NCBI GenBank assembly: GCA_947581925.1
Contig: CANPWB010000001.1
Span: forward strand, 1-64,000
Origin: an uncultured Clostridia bacterium
Lineage (GTDB): Bacteria > Bacillota > Clostridia > Christensenellales > CAG-917
Reading direction: 5' to 3'
DNA: 64,000 nt
The position numbers and the translations under genes were made by a program. The notes below the pieces were generated by a model. It had not been told where the DNA came from and did no database searches. It saw only the letters and a list, made by a program, of their open reading frames with translations. Positions 52,758 through 61,039 of this stretch are shown in pieces. Positions within the stretch are counted from its first letter, which is position 1, and each line of letters starts with the position of its first letter.

Positions 52758-53624
52758 TCAATAAAATCTGCCGGTTTTGCTGCGCTTTTTCTTTTTGTGG
52801 GAGTTGGCTTCGCGCATGGCGATAGCGGTGGGGGAGATGCCGTAGGCTTCCTCGATCTCGTCTTTGAGTTTGTCCATGGTCATATAGCGCTTTATCTCGC
52901 CGTGCTTGACGACGGATATTATGCCCGTCTCCTCGCTGACGACGATGGAGAGCACGTCCGTCTCCTCGGTCACGCCGATAGCGGCGCGGTGGCGGGTGCC
53001 CATCTCCTTGTTGACATTGCGCTGGGTGAGCGTGAGGAAACAGCCCGCGGCGACTATCTTATTGCCGCGCACTATGACGGCGCCGTCGTGCAGGGGCGCC
53101 TTGGTGTTGAATATGCTTTCGAGCAGGGGAGCGGAGAGCGTGGCGCCGAGGCGGGTGCCCGTATCGAGAATGTTCTCGTGTATATCGCCTACGGAGTCGA
53201 TTATGATGATGGCGCCGACGTCCTGTTTGGACATATCCTGGCAGGCGGTGAGAATCTCGGCGGTCGCCTCGCGAAGGTCGTCGTCGCTGGTGTGCATGTC
53301 GAATTGCCGCTGGCTGGACACCTTTTGGAAGATGTTTTTGAAGTCGTTTTGATAGACGACGCAAGCGCATACGATGTCGAAGATGACGACATAGTGCATT
53401 ATGTACTTGCCGACATCGAGTATATGCTTTTCGGGATAGTAGGCGGATAGCGTCTGCACAGCTATCTCAAGCACACAGCCGAGGAGCAGGATGCACAGCA
53501 TCTTGACATTGCGCTTGTAGATGAAAAAGAGCAACATCACCACGAGCACCACGACAAGGATAAGCGCGTCGATGGCGGCAAACGGGCCTAGATTTTTTGC
53601 AAATTCAACAAAATTGTAATCCAT
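52758..53624 (-). CDS. cdaA: Diadenylate cyclase (c-di-AMP synthase)
   Basis: A 288-residue membrane enzyme joining two ATP to c-di-AMP, the essential second messenger that controls potassium and osmolyte uptake and the cell wall. Three transmembrane helices lie in residues 15-95, then the DAC domain with the DGA motif (Asp180-Ala182 in PLHDGAVIVRG) and RHR motif (Arg211-Arg213 in GTRHRAAIG). The C-terminus is Lys-rich (KKKKRSKTG). In Bacillus the gene is followed by cdaR and glmM; neither is here, where patch B follows instead. Upstream on the same strand are an unknown membrane protein and holA. Confidence 0.96.
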   Translation of the reverse strand: MDYNFVEFAKNLGPFAAIDALILVVVLVVMLLFFIYKRNVKMLCILLLGCVLEIAVQTLSAYYPEKHILDVGKYIMHYVVIFDIVCACVVYQNDFKNIFQKVSSQRQFDMHTSDDDLREATAEILTACQDMSKQDVGAIIIIDSVGDIHENILDTGTRLGATLSAPLLESIFNTKAPLHDGAVIVRGNKIVAAGCFLTLTQRNVNKEMGTRHRAAIGVTEETDVLSIVVSEETGIISVVKHGEIKRYMTMDKLKDEIEEAYGISPTAIAMREANSHKKKKRSKTGRFY

Positions 53625-53790
53625 ATATTCCTCTCATCCCGCTTGGGGATAAAACTTGTTCGTGAGTCTTGTTTGATAGGCTTTTCAAAGTCTTTTTGAA
53701 GTTTTGTTCGGCGCCTTGTTTGGTCTTGTTTGATTTTTGGCCGAATGACTTGTCCGACAGGCTTGTTCGGGATTTGTTGGCGCGTCGTAG

Positions 53791-54660
53791 TCAGATGTCG
53801 AATTCGTCAAAGACTTTGTCGTCGCCGTCCGTGGCAGAGCCGTCGGTTTTGGTTTCCCCAAATACGTCCGCTGCGTCCGTACGCACGGTGTAGGGGGCGC
53901 TTGTATGCGCGTCGTAATAGTCTCCGCGGGTGGCGGGGTCAAGATAGAGGCGCGCCTTTTTCTTCAATATTTCGCCTAGCACTATGATAGCGATGAGATA
54001 GGCGAAGTATATTACTATGCCCGTGGCGCAACCCGCCGTGAGTAAGGAGATGTTTGCAGTGATGTCAATGCCGAAATACTCCGTAAGAAGTTCGGGCGTG
54101 TCCATGAGTATGAGCACGGCGCCGTTGCCTATGACAGCCTCTATGCCGCCGCCGATCATAAACCATGTCGCCCATGCGCGGAAGGCGTTGTACTCCTCGG
54201 CGGGATTGAACTTATAGACGCGCTTGAATACGACGAAGAACATGATGAGCATCGCCGCGCCGTTAAAGAGTGTGGACAAAAAGCCCGTCGTGCAGTAGGA
54301 TACATTGACGTTGAGCAGCGCGAATATGTTGACAAAGCCCATGAGAAGGCGGGAGCCAGATATGAACAGCATGACGAAATAGATGAAGTCGGAGCGCGAT
54401 ATGCAGCGCACATAGCGCGTAAATCCGAATTGATACACAATAAACGCGAACAGCATGCAAAGAAGAGAAGGCACGATGATGTCCGCGAACAGCATTTGTA
54501 TGACGCTTATCGTAATGTTGAGACGCGTGAGCTGAGATGCATATTGAGCGAGTGTGGCGCACGTCGTGTAAAAGTCGTAAAAATTGCACACCAGCGTCGC
54601 AAAAAACAGCCCAAGTAATATGGGAACGTGATATTTTTTGTCAAGTTTGTTGGGTACCAT
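53791..54660 (-). CDS. Multi-pass membrane protein of unknown function
   Basis: A 289-residue protein with about seven hydrophobic helices in residues 10-235 (for example VPILLGLFFATLVCNFYDF, IVPSLLCMLFAFIVYQF, and ISLLTAGCATGIVIYFAYL) and an acidic, disordered C-terminal tail (TDAADVFGETKTDG). I do not recognise the family. AAGGAGG precedes the ATG. It starts 9 bases after holA, so it is in one transcript with it. The 166-base gap to cdaA (53625-53790) contains only degenerate CTTGTT(C/T) repeats. Confidence 0.8.
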   Translation of the reverse strand: MVPNKLDKKYHVPILLGLFFATLVCNFYDFYTTCATLAQYASQLTRLNITISVIQMLFADIIVPSLLCMLFAFIVYQFGFTRYVRCISRSDFIYFVMLFISGSRLLMGFVNIFALLNVNVSYCTTGFLSTLFNGAAMLIMFFVVFKRVYKFNPAEEYNAFRAWATWFMIGGGIEAVIGNGAVLILMDTPELLTEYFGIDITANISLLTAGCATGIVIYFAYLIAIIVLGEILKKKARLYLDPATRGDYYDAHTSAPYTVRTDAADVFGETKTDGSATDGDDKVFDEFDI

Positions 54661-54669
54661 AGTGCCTCC

Positions 54670-55638
54670 TTATTGTATAGTCAAGAGCGTAAGCACGGCG
54701 TCGTAGAGCGCGCTGGATTCGCTGCGCTCGCCCGAAACGATCTCGTATTGCAGAGAGTGCAGATGATCCACGATGGCTTTCAGCCGCACCTGCGAATAAT
54801 TGTCCGCGCTCTTCCTCAAAAAATATACCTGTCCCGGCTTTTTAAAGCCGAATATTTTTGCAAGTTGCTCGTTGCTCATGCCCTTATTGAGGGAGATGTG
54901 GAGCATGCGCCTGTAACGTTCGTATATCGCGGAGAGCAATACGCGCTCCGGTATGCCGTTCTTCAAAATGGCGTCCGTGACTGAGAGCGCCTTTTGCGCG
55001 TCGCGGTTTGCGACCGCCTCCGACAAAATGTACGTCTGATATTCTATGTCGGACGCTACCATCTGCGTGACGTCGGCGCGGGTGACGCCATCGGGCGCAT
55101 ACGCTTTTAGTTTTTTGACCTCGCCCACTATGCGCGCAAGCGATCCCTGAGTGCGTGTGATGAGCTCCTCTACGGCGGAGGTCTCTGCGGATACGGCGGG
55201 AGGAGCGGCAAACTGCTCGCGTACGAAATCTCTCAGCTCCTCATCGGAGAGAGGCGCGCAGGACACGGACTCGATATTCTTGCCCTTGAAAAGTTTTGCG
55301 CTCTCGCCTACATCCGCGACGAGTATAGCCTCGGCGGCGGGGGATTCGAGATATGTCTTGAGTTTTGCCGTCTCGTCCTCGCTCAAAACGTCCTTTTCAA
55401 GCACGCACACCCTGCGCGCGTCGAAAACGGGGAAGGTGTAGAGCGTCTCTATCGCCTCGCCGACGTCGGACGTCTTTGAGAAGTTCATATCCTTGAACCC
55501 CGCGTCCAACACCTCGCCGAAAAGCCGCTTTGCCTCGTGCAACAGGTATTCGTCCTCACCCGTGAGAAAATAGGCGGCGGCAAACTCGCCTCCGTTGACG
55601 GCGTCGTTGAGATGAGATTTGAGCTCGGAATACTTCAA
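54670..55638 (-). CDS. holA: DNA polymerase III, delta subunit
   Basis: A clamp-loader delta subunit of about 322 residues that opens the sliding clamp during replication. It shows the HolA pattern: AAYFLTGEDEYLLHEA near the start, DARRVCVLEKDVL, LIVADV-like strand (EAILVADVGES), LITRTQGSLARIVGEVKKL, and the C-terminal helical region with SVTDAILKNGIPERVLLSAIYERYRRML. The best start is a TTG at 55638, six bases after GAGGTG; a GTG at 55647 overlaps that site. Confidence 0.92.
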   Translation of the reverse strand: MKYSELKSHLNDAVNGGEFAAAYFLTGEDEYLLHEAKRLFGEVLDAGFKDMNFSKTSDVGEAIETLYTFPVFDARRVCVLEKDVLSEDETAKLKTYLESPAAEAILVADVGESAKLFKGKNIESVSCAPLSDEELRDFVREQFAAPPAVSAETSAVEELITRTQGSLARIVGEVKKLKAYAPDGVTRADVTQMVASDIEYQTYILSEAVANRDAQKALSVTDAILKNGIPERVLLSAIYERYRRMLHISLNKGMSNEQLAKIFGFKKPGQVYFLRKSADNYSQVRLKAIVDHLHSLQYEIVSGERSESSALYDAVLTLLTIQ

Positions 55639-55729
55639 CGCATTCACCTCATTTTGATCATTACTATAATATCATCATTTCAAATATATGTAAAGAAAAA
55701 TAACTTCAGGCATATCAAAATTCAAGGCA

Positions 55730-55758
55730 TTTACTTTTGAGGACGGGTGTGATATAAT
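55730..55758 (+). promoter_or_regulatory. Promoter of the FAD oxidoreductase gene
   Basis: TTTACT (55730-55735), 17 bases, TATAAT (55753-55758) with an extended -10 TGA. Confidence 0.65.
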
Positions 55759-55861
55759 ATTCAAAAGACAAACGATACAAAGCCGCGCAAAGTCGTGAAA
55801 TCGCAAAAAGCGTACTTTACGCGATGTTAATCGCCACTTTAAGTGTAATCGGAGGAAAATT

Positions 55862-57193
55862 ATGTGCGCAAAGATAGCGGTTGTAGGTTTGGGACAGGGC
55901 GGCGCGTGCGCCGCGTATCATCTTTTGAGGGCGGGTCACGAAGTCACCGTTTTCGAGAGGTGCGCAAGGGAAGAGACGGGCTATGACTGGCAGGACGACA
56001 TACGCGCGGACATATTTTCGCTTTGCGATATGCCTATGCCGAGCGAGGATGTCTACGAGCAAAAGCGCAAGTGGCTTTTCGTCTCTCCGAATTGGCAGCA
56101 CTCTCTCCCCGTGCCGCCTCTGCCGGCTATGGAGGAGATATCCGTGCATAGGCGTAAACTTTGCGCATATTTTGCGGGGCAAATAGAGGGCGCGGGCGGA
56201 AAGGTCAAATTTAAGACTCCCGTGAGCGGTCTGCTAATTGAAAAGGATAAGGTCGTCGGCATAAGGACGGCGGAGGGCGAGGAGCGTTTCGACCTCGTCA
56301 TAGACGCGAGCGGCATGAGGTCTCCCTTGAGAGGACAGCTCCCGAAAAAGTATTGCGTACAGGCTATGCCCGAGGAAGAGGGCGTACTGTACGGTTATCG
56401 CGCTTTTTTCCACAGGACGGAGGGCGCGGATACGCTCGAGGAGGGCATTGAGAGCACGATGTCCTTGAAACATATGGGCAAGGCGGGCATAAGCTGGTGC
56501 AACCTCGTAGGCGAGGACAGGGTGGACGTGCTTATCGGCAGATTGGGTGGCTTGAGCGACAAGGATATAGCCGAGGCGATGGAGGATCTGCGGGCGCACA
56601 ACGCCATACTGTCAAAGGATATGTATTTCGGACAGCGCGTACAGATATGCTTGCGAGGCACAATACCCGTCGGCGTCGCGGACGGCTATGTCGCGGTGGG
56701 TGACAGCGCGTTTGAGACTATGCCGCTCATGGGCAGCGGTATAGAGTCGTCCATGAAGGCGGGCAAGATGCTTGCGGACTGCATAGCAGATGGCTGTGAC
56801 TTTTCCGCCGCTGGGCTATGGAGCTATTGGACAAAGTGGATGAAGGAGTTCGGCGCGGGCTTCGCGTTTATAGACGTGCTCAAGCGGTGGGCGCTTAATG
56901 TGGATCCCAAGCAGATAGATTGGGTGTTCGGCGGCGGGCTCATCGAGAAGAGCGACCTCGCGCTTGTGAGCACGGATACGAGCGGGGCAAAGCCGAAGAT
57001 CCCCGCGAAGTCCATATTCAAAAAGATAGGGCTGCTGCTTGGCAGACCCTCCCTCACTTTCCCCGCGATAGGGTGCATGGTGAGAGCGCTTAAAGCAAAG
57101 AGCTGCGCCGCGCATATCACCAAAAAGTATGACGAGAAGAAGATTGCGAAGTGGGCGAAAAAATATACAAAACGCCTCGGCGCAGGCGCGTAA
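55862..57193 (+). CDS. FAD-dependent oxidoreductase, geranylgeranyl-reductase-like
   Basis: A 443-residue flavoprotein with the dinucleotide motif IAVVGLGQGGACAAYHLLRAG, then VIDASGMRSPLRGQL and the second FAD motif VADGYVAVGDSAFETMPLMGSGIESSMKAGKML. The pattern is that of the geranylgeranyl reductase / PHBH-like group, which reduces isoprenoid or other double bonds, or hydroxylates aromatics. The C-terminal 60 residues are Lys-rich, possibly membrane-associated. GGAGG precedes the ATG. The radical SAM gene follows after 30 bases, likely in the same transcript. Substrate unknown. Confidence 0.87.
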   Translation: MCAKIAVVGLGQGGACAAYHLLRAGHEVTVFERCAREETGYDWQDDIRADIFSLCDMPMPSEDVYEQKRKWLFVSPNWQHSLPVPPLPAMEEISVHRRKLCAYFAGQIEGAGGKVKFKTPVSGLLIEKDKVVGIRTAEGEERFDLVIDASGMRSPLRGQLPKKYCVQAMPEEEGVLYGYRAFFHRTEGADTLEEGIESTMSLKHMGKAGISWCNLVGEDRVDVLIGRLGGLSDKDIAEAMEDLRAHNAILSKDMYFGQRVQICLRGTIPVGVADGYVAVGDSAFETMPLMGSGIESSMKAGKMLADCIADGCDFSAAGLWSYWTKWMKEFGAGFAFIDVLKRWALNVDPKQIDWVFGGGLIEKSDLALVSTDTSGAKPKIPAKSIFKKIGLLLGRPSLTFPAIGCMVRALKAKSCAAHITKKYDEKKIAKWAKKYTKRLGAGA

Positions 57194-57223
57194 ATGCGAT
57201 AATGGGGTCGAAATTTTGAGATA

Positions 57224-58060
57224 ATGGCAAATATGGACATAACGTACAAGATCGCGAGAATGGGTCTGCACTACTTCGAGGAGCCGTGCATATCGGGAGA
57301 GCGGGGCAGTGGCACCGTGTTCTTTTCGGGTTGCAATCTGAGGTGCGCGTTTTGCCAAAACTTTGAGATCTCGCACGGCGGAAAAGGGCTTGAGGTGAGT
57401 GAGGAGCAGCTCATATTCGGCATGAAAAAGCTTGCGGATATGGGCGCGCACAACATCAACCTTGTCACGCCCTCAAATTTCACAAATCAACTCGTTCGCA
57501 CACTTAAAGTTGTAAAATCTACACTTAAAGTGCCTATTGTGTGGAATAGTAGCGGATATGAGACTGTCGCGAACCTCAAAAAGCTCGAGGGACTTGTGGA
57601 CATATATCTGCCCGACTTCAAGTACAGCGACGACTCGCTCGCGTGGGAGTATTCGCATGCGAAAAATTACAGAGAGGTCTCGCGCGCGGCGATAACGGAG
57701 ATGAGACGGCAACAGCCGTACGACGTTTTTGACGAGGACGGCATTATGAGGCGGGGAACGATCGTGCGGCACCTCGTTTTGCCGGGCGCGACAGAGAACA
57801 CCGCGGGCGTAATGCTCGACATTGCGGGGATAGACAAGTCCATGTACGTCAGCGTGATGGGGCAGTATTTTCCCACTCCCGCCGTAAAGGAGCATCCCAC
57901 GCTCGGGCGCAGGCTGACCGCGGAGGAATATGACGCGGCGATGCAGGCTTTCTTTGACGCGGGGCTTTCAAACGGCTTTTCGCAGGAGCTGGACAGCGCG
58001 ATAGAGGACTACGTGCCGTCCTTCGACCTCGACGCGTTGAGCGCATTTTTGTTTGAGTAG
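57224..58060 (+). CDS. Radical SAM protein, PflA-like
   Basis: A 278-residue radical SAM enzyme with the [4Fe-4S] motif CNLRCAFCQN (CxxxCxxC). It is similar to pyruvate-formate-lyase-activating-like proteins of the YyaC-less, AmmeMemo-type group (FFSGCNLRCAFCQNFEIS, TPSNFTNQL, WNSSGYE, IYLPDFKYSD). A glycyl radical enzyme partner is not adjacent. The ribosome site of the ATG at 57224 is weak and the ATG at 57233 is an alternative. Target unknown. Confidence 0.9.
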   Translation: MANMDITYKIARMGLHYFEEPCISGERGSGTVFFSGCNLRCAFCQNFEISHGGKGLEVSEEQLIFGMKKLADMGAHNINLVTPSNFTNQLVRTLKVVKSTLKVPIVWNSSGYETVANLKKLEGLVDIYLPDFKYSDDSLAWEYSHAKNYREVSRAAITEMRRQQPYDVFDEDGIMRRGTIVRHLVLPGATENTAGVMLDIAGIDKSMYVSVMGQYFPTPAVKEHPTLGRRLTAEEYDAAMQAFFDAGLSNGFSQELDSAIEDYVPSFDLDALSAFLFE

Positions 58061-58111
58061 CGCACTTTTTGTGTTTTCGGCAAGAAATGTATGATTTAAT
58101 GTCGATTTTTG

Positions 58112-58140
58112 TTGTCATTTTTTGAAATTTGTGTTAATAT
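58112..58140 (+). promoter_or_regulatory. uraA promoter
   Basis: TTGTCA (58112-58117), 17 bases, TAATAT (58135-58140) with TG before it. The transcript would start about 170 bases ahead of the uraA ribosome site. Confidence 0.65.
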
Positions 58141-58169
58141 TTCTCCCGATAAAATTTGCGGAGGCAGAA

Positions 58170-58259
58170 ATGAGGAGCTCGCTCGTAAAGCGTTTTGCAA
58201 ACATCTGTGCGACTATGGTCGAAGTGCCCTCTCAAATTCTCGCTTCCACGCTTGCGTGA
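58170..58259 (+). CDS. Possible 29-residue leader peptide before uraA
   Basis: A short frame with an excellent GGAGG site 5 bases before its ATG encodes MRSSLVKRFANICATMVEV and ten further residues. It stops 7 bases before a terminator stem. Its position suggests attenuation in which ribosomes on the leader decide whether the terminator forms, as for pyrL upstream of pyrBI in E. coli. There is no long run of one special codon. Confidence 0.4.
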   Translation: MRSSLVKRFANICATMVEVPSQILASTLA

Positions 58260-58265
58260 AAATTT

Positions 58266-58292
58266 GATGTCCTCTCGGGGACATCTTTTTTT
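58266..58292 (+). terminator. Attenuator-type terminator in the uraA leader
   Basis: GATGTCC (58266-58272) pairs with GGACATC (58279-58285), followed by seven T. A competing stem pairs TCAAATT (58232-58238) with AATTTGA (58261-58267) and overlaps the first bases of the terminator arm, so the two partly exclude each other. Confidence 0.75.
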
Positions 58293-58361
58293 GAAAAAAT
58301 TTAAATAGGAGATATTGTTTATGGCAAACAAAGAAACAATCTCATCTATGACGTTCAAGAT

Positions 58362-59843
58362 GTGCCGAAACCGTTTGGAAAGTTGCTCGTATTCGCTTTC
58401 CAGCAGGTCCTCGCCATCATGGCGGCGACTATCGCCGTGCCTACGATCGTAGGCAGACCCGCCGATATCCCTGCGGCGATTTTGGGCGCAGGCCTCGGTA
58501 CTATAGTGTATCTGCTCTTCACAAAGTTCAAGAGCCCCGTATTCCTCGGCAGCTCCTTTGCATTCTTGAGCTCATTGGGAGTCGCGGTCGCCTACGGGTA
58601 TTTCGGCATTATCATAGGCTCCGTATTCGCAGGACTTGTGTATGTGGTGCTTGCGCTCATCATCCACTTTGCGGGTACTAAGTGGGTAAGCAAGCTCATG
58701 CCTCCCGTCATCATCGGACCTACTGTCGCGCTCATCGGTCTCAGCCTTGCGGGCAGCGCTATGGGCGATATGGTCAAGGCGAGCGGCGACGCCGTCAACG
58801 GAGGCTACAACCTTGTTGGCTTGCTCTGCGGTCTTGTGACATTCATTACCATCATCGTGTGCTCCAGCCAAAAGAAGTTCAAAATGCCAAAACTCATTCC
58901 TTTCATCATCGGTATAGGTGTGGGCTATGTCGTGGCGTCTCTGTTCTCTGCAATAGGCTACGGCGCAAACGTCGAGTATCTCAAGATAATCAACTGGGAT
59001 CCTCTTGTCAACAACTTCAAGAACATCACAGTGGAGTCCTTCCTTACATATCCTCGTTTCGCACTGTTGCACGGCATACAAGATGCTGTCAATGGCGAGC
59101 CGGGCATTACGGGCGCGGGCGTCGCGGAAGTCGCGCTTGCGTTTATCCCCGTCGCGCTCGTCGTCTTTGCGGAGCATATCGCAGACCACAAGAACCTTGG
59201 CACTATCATCGGCAGAGACCTTGTCGAAGGCGAGCCCGGGCTTGAGAGAACTCTTCTCGGCGACGGCGTCGGCTCGATCGTCGGCTCCGTGTTCGGCTTC
59301 TGCCCAAACACGACATACGGCGAGTCCGTCGGCTGCGTGGCTATCACGCGCAACGCGTCCGTCTGGACGATATTCACCGCGGCTTGCATGTGCATTATTT
59401 TGAGCTTCATCAGCCCGATCATGTGTCTGCTTCAGACGATCCCCAACTGCGTTATGGGCGGCGTGTGCCTCACGCTCTACGGTTTCATCGCGGTCAGCGG
59501 TCTCAAGATGTTCAAGAATATCGACCTCGGCGAGAACAAGAATTTGTTTGTCGTCAGCGCTATCCTCATCGCGGGCATCGGCGGTCTTTCCATACAGATC
59601 CCGTATGCGCTTGGTGACAATGGTCTCGTGACAAAATCTATACAGGTCACATCCATCGCTACCGCGCTCATCTTGGGTATCGTGACAAACGCCATCATCA
59701 CCGCCATAGAGAAGAAGGGCGGCGAGTCAGAGAAACCCGAAAGCATTATGTCGGCTCCCGTGGACGCGGACAGCACCTATGAGGTCGGCGCGGCGGATGC
59801 CGAGGAGACGCCCGTCGAAAAAGACTCTTCAGACAACGAGTAA
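58362..59843 (+). CDS. uraA: Uracil (NCS2-family) permease, start apparently frameshifted
   Basis: A nucleobase:cation symporter-2 permease with about 14 transmembrane helices; landmarks are FAFQQVLAIMAATIAVPTIVG, a region with QDAVNGEPG, the NCS2 motif near CPNTTYGESVGCVAITRN, and VMGGVCLTLYGFIAVSG. The 24 C-terminal residues are acidic. The annotated frame begins at a GTG at 58362 without a ribosome site. The good site (AGGAG, 58307-58311) belongs to the ATG at 58321, which is in another frame. From there the first codons read MANKE, and the permease frame upstream of the GTG reads NNLIYDVQDV, the usual beginning of these proteins. One missing A in the run near 58333-58336 would join both. 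Either the gene is a fresh frameshift mutant, or the sequence has a one-base error. Upp downstream makes uracil the likely substrate. Confidence 0.88.
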   Translation: MPKPFGKLLVFAFQQVLAIMAATIAVPTIVGRPADIPAAILGAGLGTIVYLLFTKFKSPVFLGSSFAFLSSLGVAVAYGYFGIIIGSVFAGLVYVVLALIIHFAGTKWVSKLMPPVIIGPTVALIGLSLAGSAMGDMVKASGDAVNGGYNLVGLLCGLVTFITIIVCSSQKKFKMPKLIPFIIGIGVGYVVASLFSAIGYGANVEYLKIINWDPLVNNFKNITVESFLTYPRFALLHGIQDAVNGEPGITGAGVAEVALAFIPVALVVFAEHIADHKNLGTIIGRDLVEGEPGLERTLLGDGVGSIVGSVFGFCPNTTYGESVGCVAITRNASVWTIFTAACMCIILSFISPIMCLLQTIPNCVMGGVCLTLYGFIAVSGLKMFKNIDLGENKNLFVVSAILIAGIGGLSIQIPYALGDNGLVTKSIQVTSIATALILGIVTNAIITAIEKKGGESEKPESIMSAPVDADSTYEVGAADAEETPVEKDSSDNE

Positions 59844-59852
59844 AATTTGCAG

Positions 59853-59888
59853 GGCATACGGGGCATAAACTCCGTATGCCTTGTTTTT
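59853..59888 (+). terminator. Terminator between uraA and upp
   Basis: GGCATACGG (59853-59861) pairs with CCGTATGCC (59872-59880), followed by TTGTTTTT. A second hairpin (GCGCCGC...GCGGCGC, 59938-59958) lies 24 bases before the upp start codon. Confidence 0.8.
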
Positions 59889-59982
59889 AAAATGGGGCGC
59901 CCATGCGAATTTGTTTTTGGGTTCGCGTCCGCCCTACGCGCCGCAAAGAGTGCGGCGCAATGCAAAAATAAGAGGTGAAATT

Positions 59983-60621
59983 ATGCAAAAATATGACAAC
60001 GTAACTATTTTCGATCATCCGCTCATCAGACACAAGGTCGCCATACTGCGCGACAAGAACACGGGCATGAAGGAGTTCAGAGAGCTCGTCGAGGAGATCA
60101 CCACGCTCATGGTTTTCGAGGCGTTCAAGGACGTCCCCACAAAGACCGTCATGGTCGAGACTCCGCTCGAGACGACGGAGCAAACTATGGTCGCGGACAA
60201 CGCGGTCACCATTGTGCCCATACTGCGCGCGGGCTTAGGCATGGTCAACGGCGTACATACGCTCTTCCCGACGGCGCGAGTAGGGCATATAGGACTCTAT
60301 CGCGACGAGGAGACTCTCGAGCCGCACGAGTACTATTGCAAGCTGCCCGAGGGCATTGAAAACAGCGTAGTCATCCTTCTCGACCCTATGCTTGCAACGG
60401 GCGGCAGCGCGGTCGGCGCAATAGACCTTCTCAAAAAGCGCGGCTGCAAAAATATCCGCCTCATGAATATAATCGGCGTCCCGCAAGGCGTAGAGACAGT
60501 GCATAAGGCGCATCCCGACGTAAAAATTTACGTCTCCACTCTCGATCGTCAACTCAACGACGTCGGCTATATCTTGCCCGGTCTCGGCGACGCCGGCGAC
60601 CGCCTCTTCGGGACAAAGTAA
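59983..60621 (+). CDS. upp: Uracil phosphoribosyltransferase
   Basis: A 212-residue enzyme that makes UMP from uracil and PRPP. It has the conserved HPLIRHKVAILRD, the PRPP loop LLDPMLATGGSA, and the uracil-binding end GLGDAGDRLFGTK. Full length. AGAGGTG precedes the ATG. With the permease 139 bases upstream it forms a uracil salvage unit. Confidence 0.97.
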   Translation: MQKYDNVTIFDHPLIRHKVAILRDKNTGMKEFRELVEEITTLMVFEAFKDVPTKTVMVETPLETTEQTMVADNAVTIVPILRAGLGMVNGVHTLFPTARVGHIGLYRDEETLEPHEYYCKLPEGIENSVVILLDPMLATGGSAVGAIDLLKKRGCKNIRLMNIIGVPQGVETVHKAHPDVKIYVSTLDRQLNDVGYILPGLGDAGDRLFGTK

Positions 60622-61039
60622 GTCGTTATGTATATGTGGGCAGCGCGCCCACACTGCGGCAAGGGGTTTCACCCCCTGCACCCCAAGCTAAAAAACGCGA
60701 GCTAGGCAAATTCTTGCCGTCGCTCGCGTTTTTTGGATTGTGTGTAAGGTTCAAACTCCTGCGGGAGGGCTTGATATTTACGGACGTTTTGTGTGAGTGA
60801 TTAACGTTACCTTTGTCTGAGCGTCATCGGGGTCCCCATAATAATGAGCGTAGCGAATTTTATGGGGTAAAATCGGGGTCCCAGCAAAATTGCGCAGTGA
60901 TTTTGTGGGGTATAACAGGGGGATCTTTCGACTACACTCAAGATGACATGTCGATAAACGTTGCGTTTGGGGGAGGGGTGTGGTATAATCTTTACGGTCG
61001 CGATATTGCCTTTGCCATATTGCGGTTTGTGAGGGGCGT
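60622..61039. repeat. Gene-free mosaic of hairpin repeats (patch C)
   Basis: A 418-base gap holding the same pieces as patches A and B, mostly in reverse orientation: TATATGTGGGC...GGCAAGGGG (60631-60679), the nested stem-loop (60690-60734), a block ending near 60822 whose complement matches 34445-34500, and two hairpins with ATCGGGGTCCC...GGGGTA ends (60826-60870 and 60872-60912). A TATAAT (60983-60988) with GGGGTGTG before it may start the TPR gene. Confidence 0.72.

Noticed and set aside
53625..53790. Small gene between the membrane protein and cdaA
   Set aside because: Only degenerate CTTGTT-type repeats are seen; the frames are short and lack ribosome sites.
58321..58362. Programmed -1 frameshift in uraA
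   Set aside because: There is no X-XXY-YYZ heptamer with a downstream pseudoknot; a simple base loss or sequencing error explains it better.
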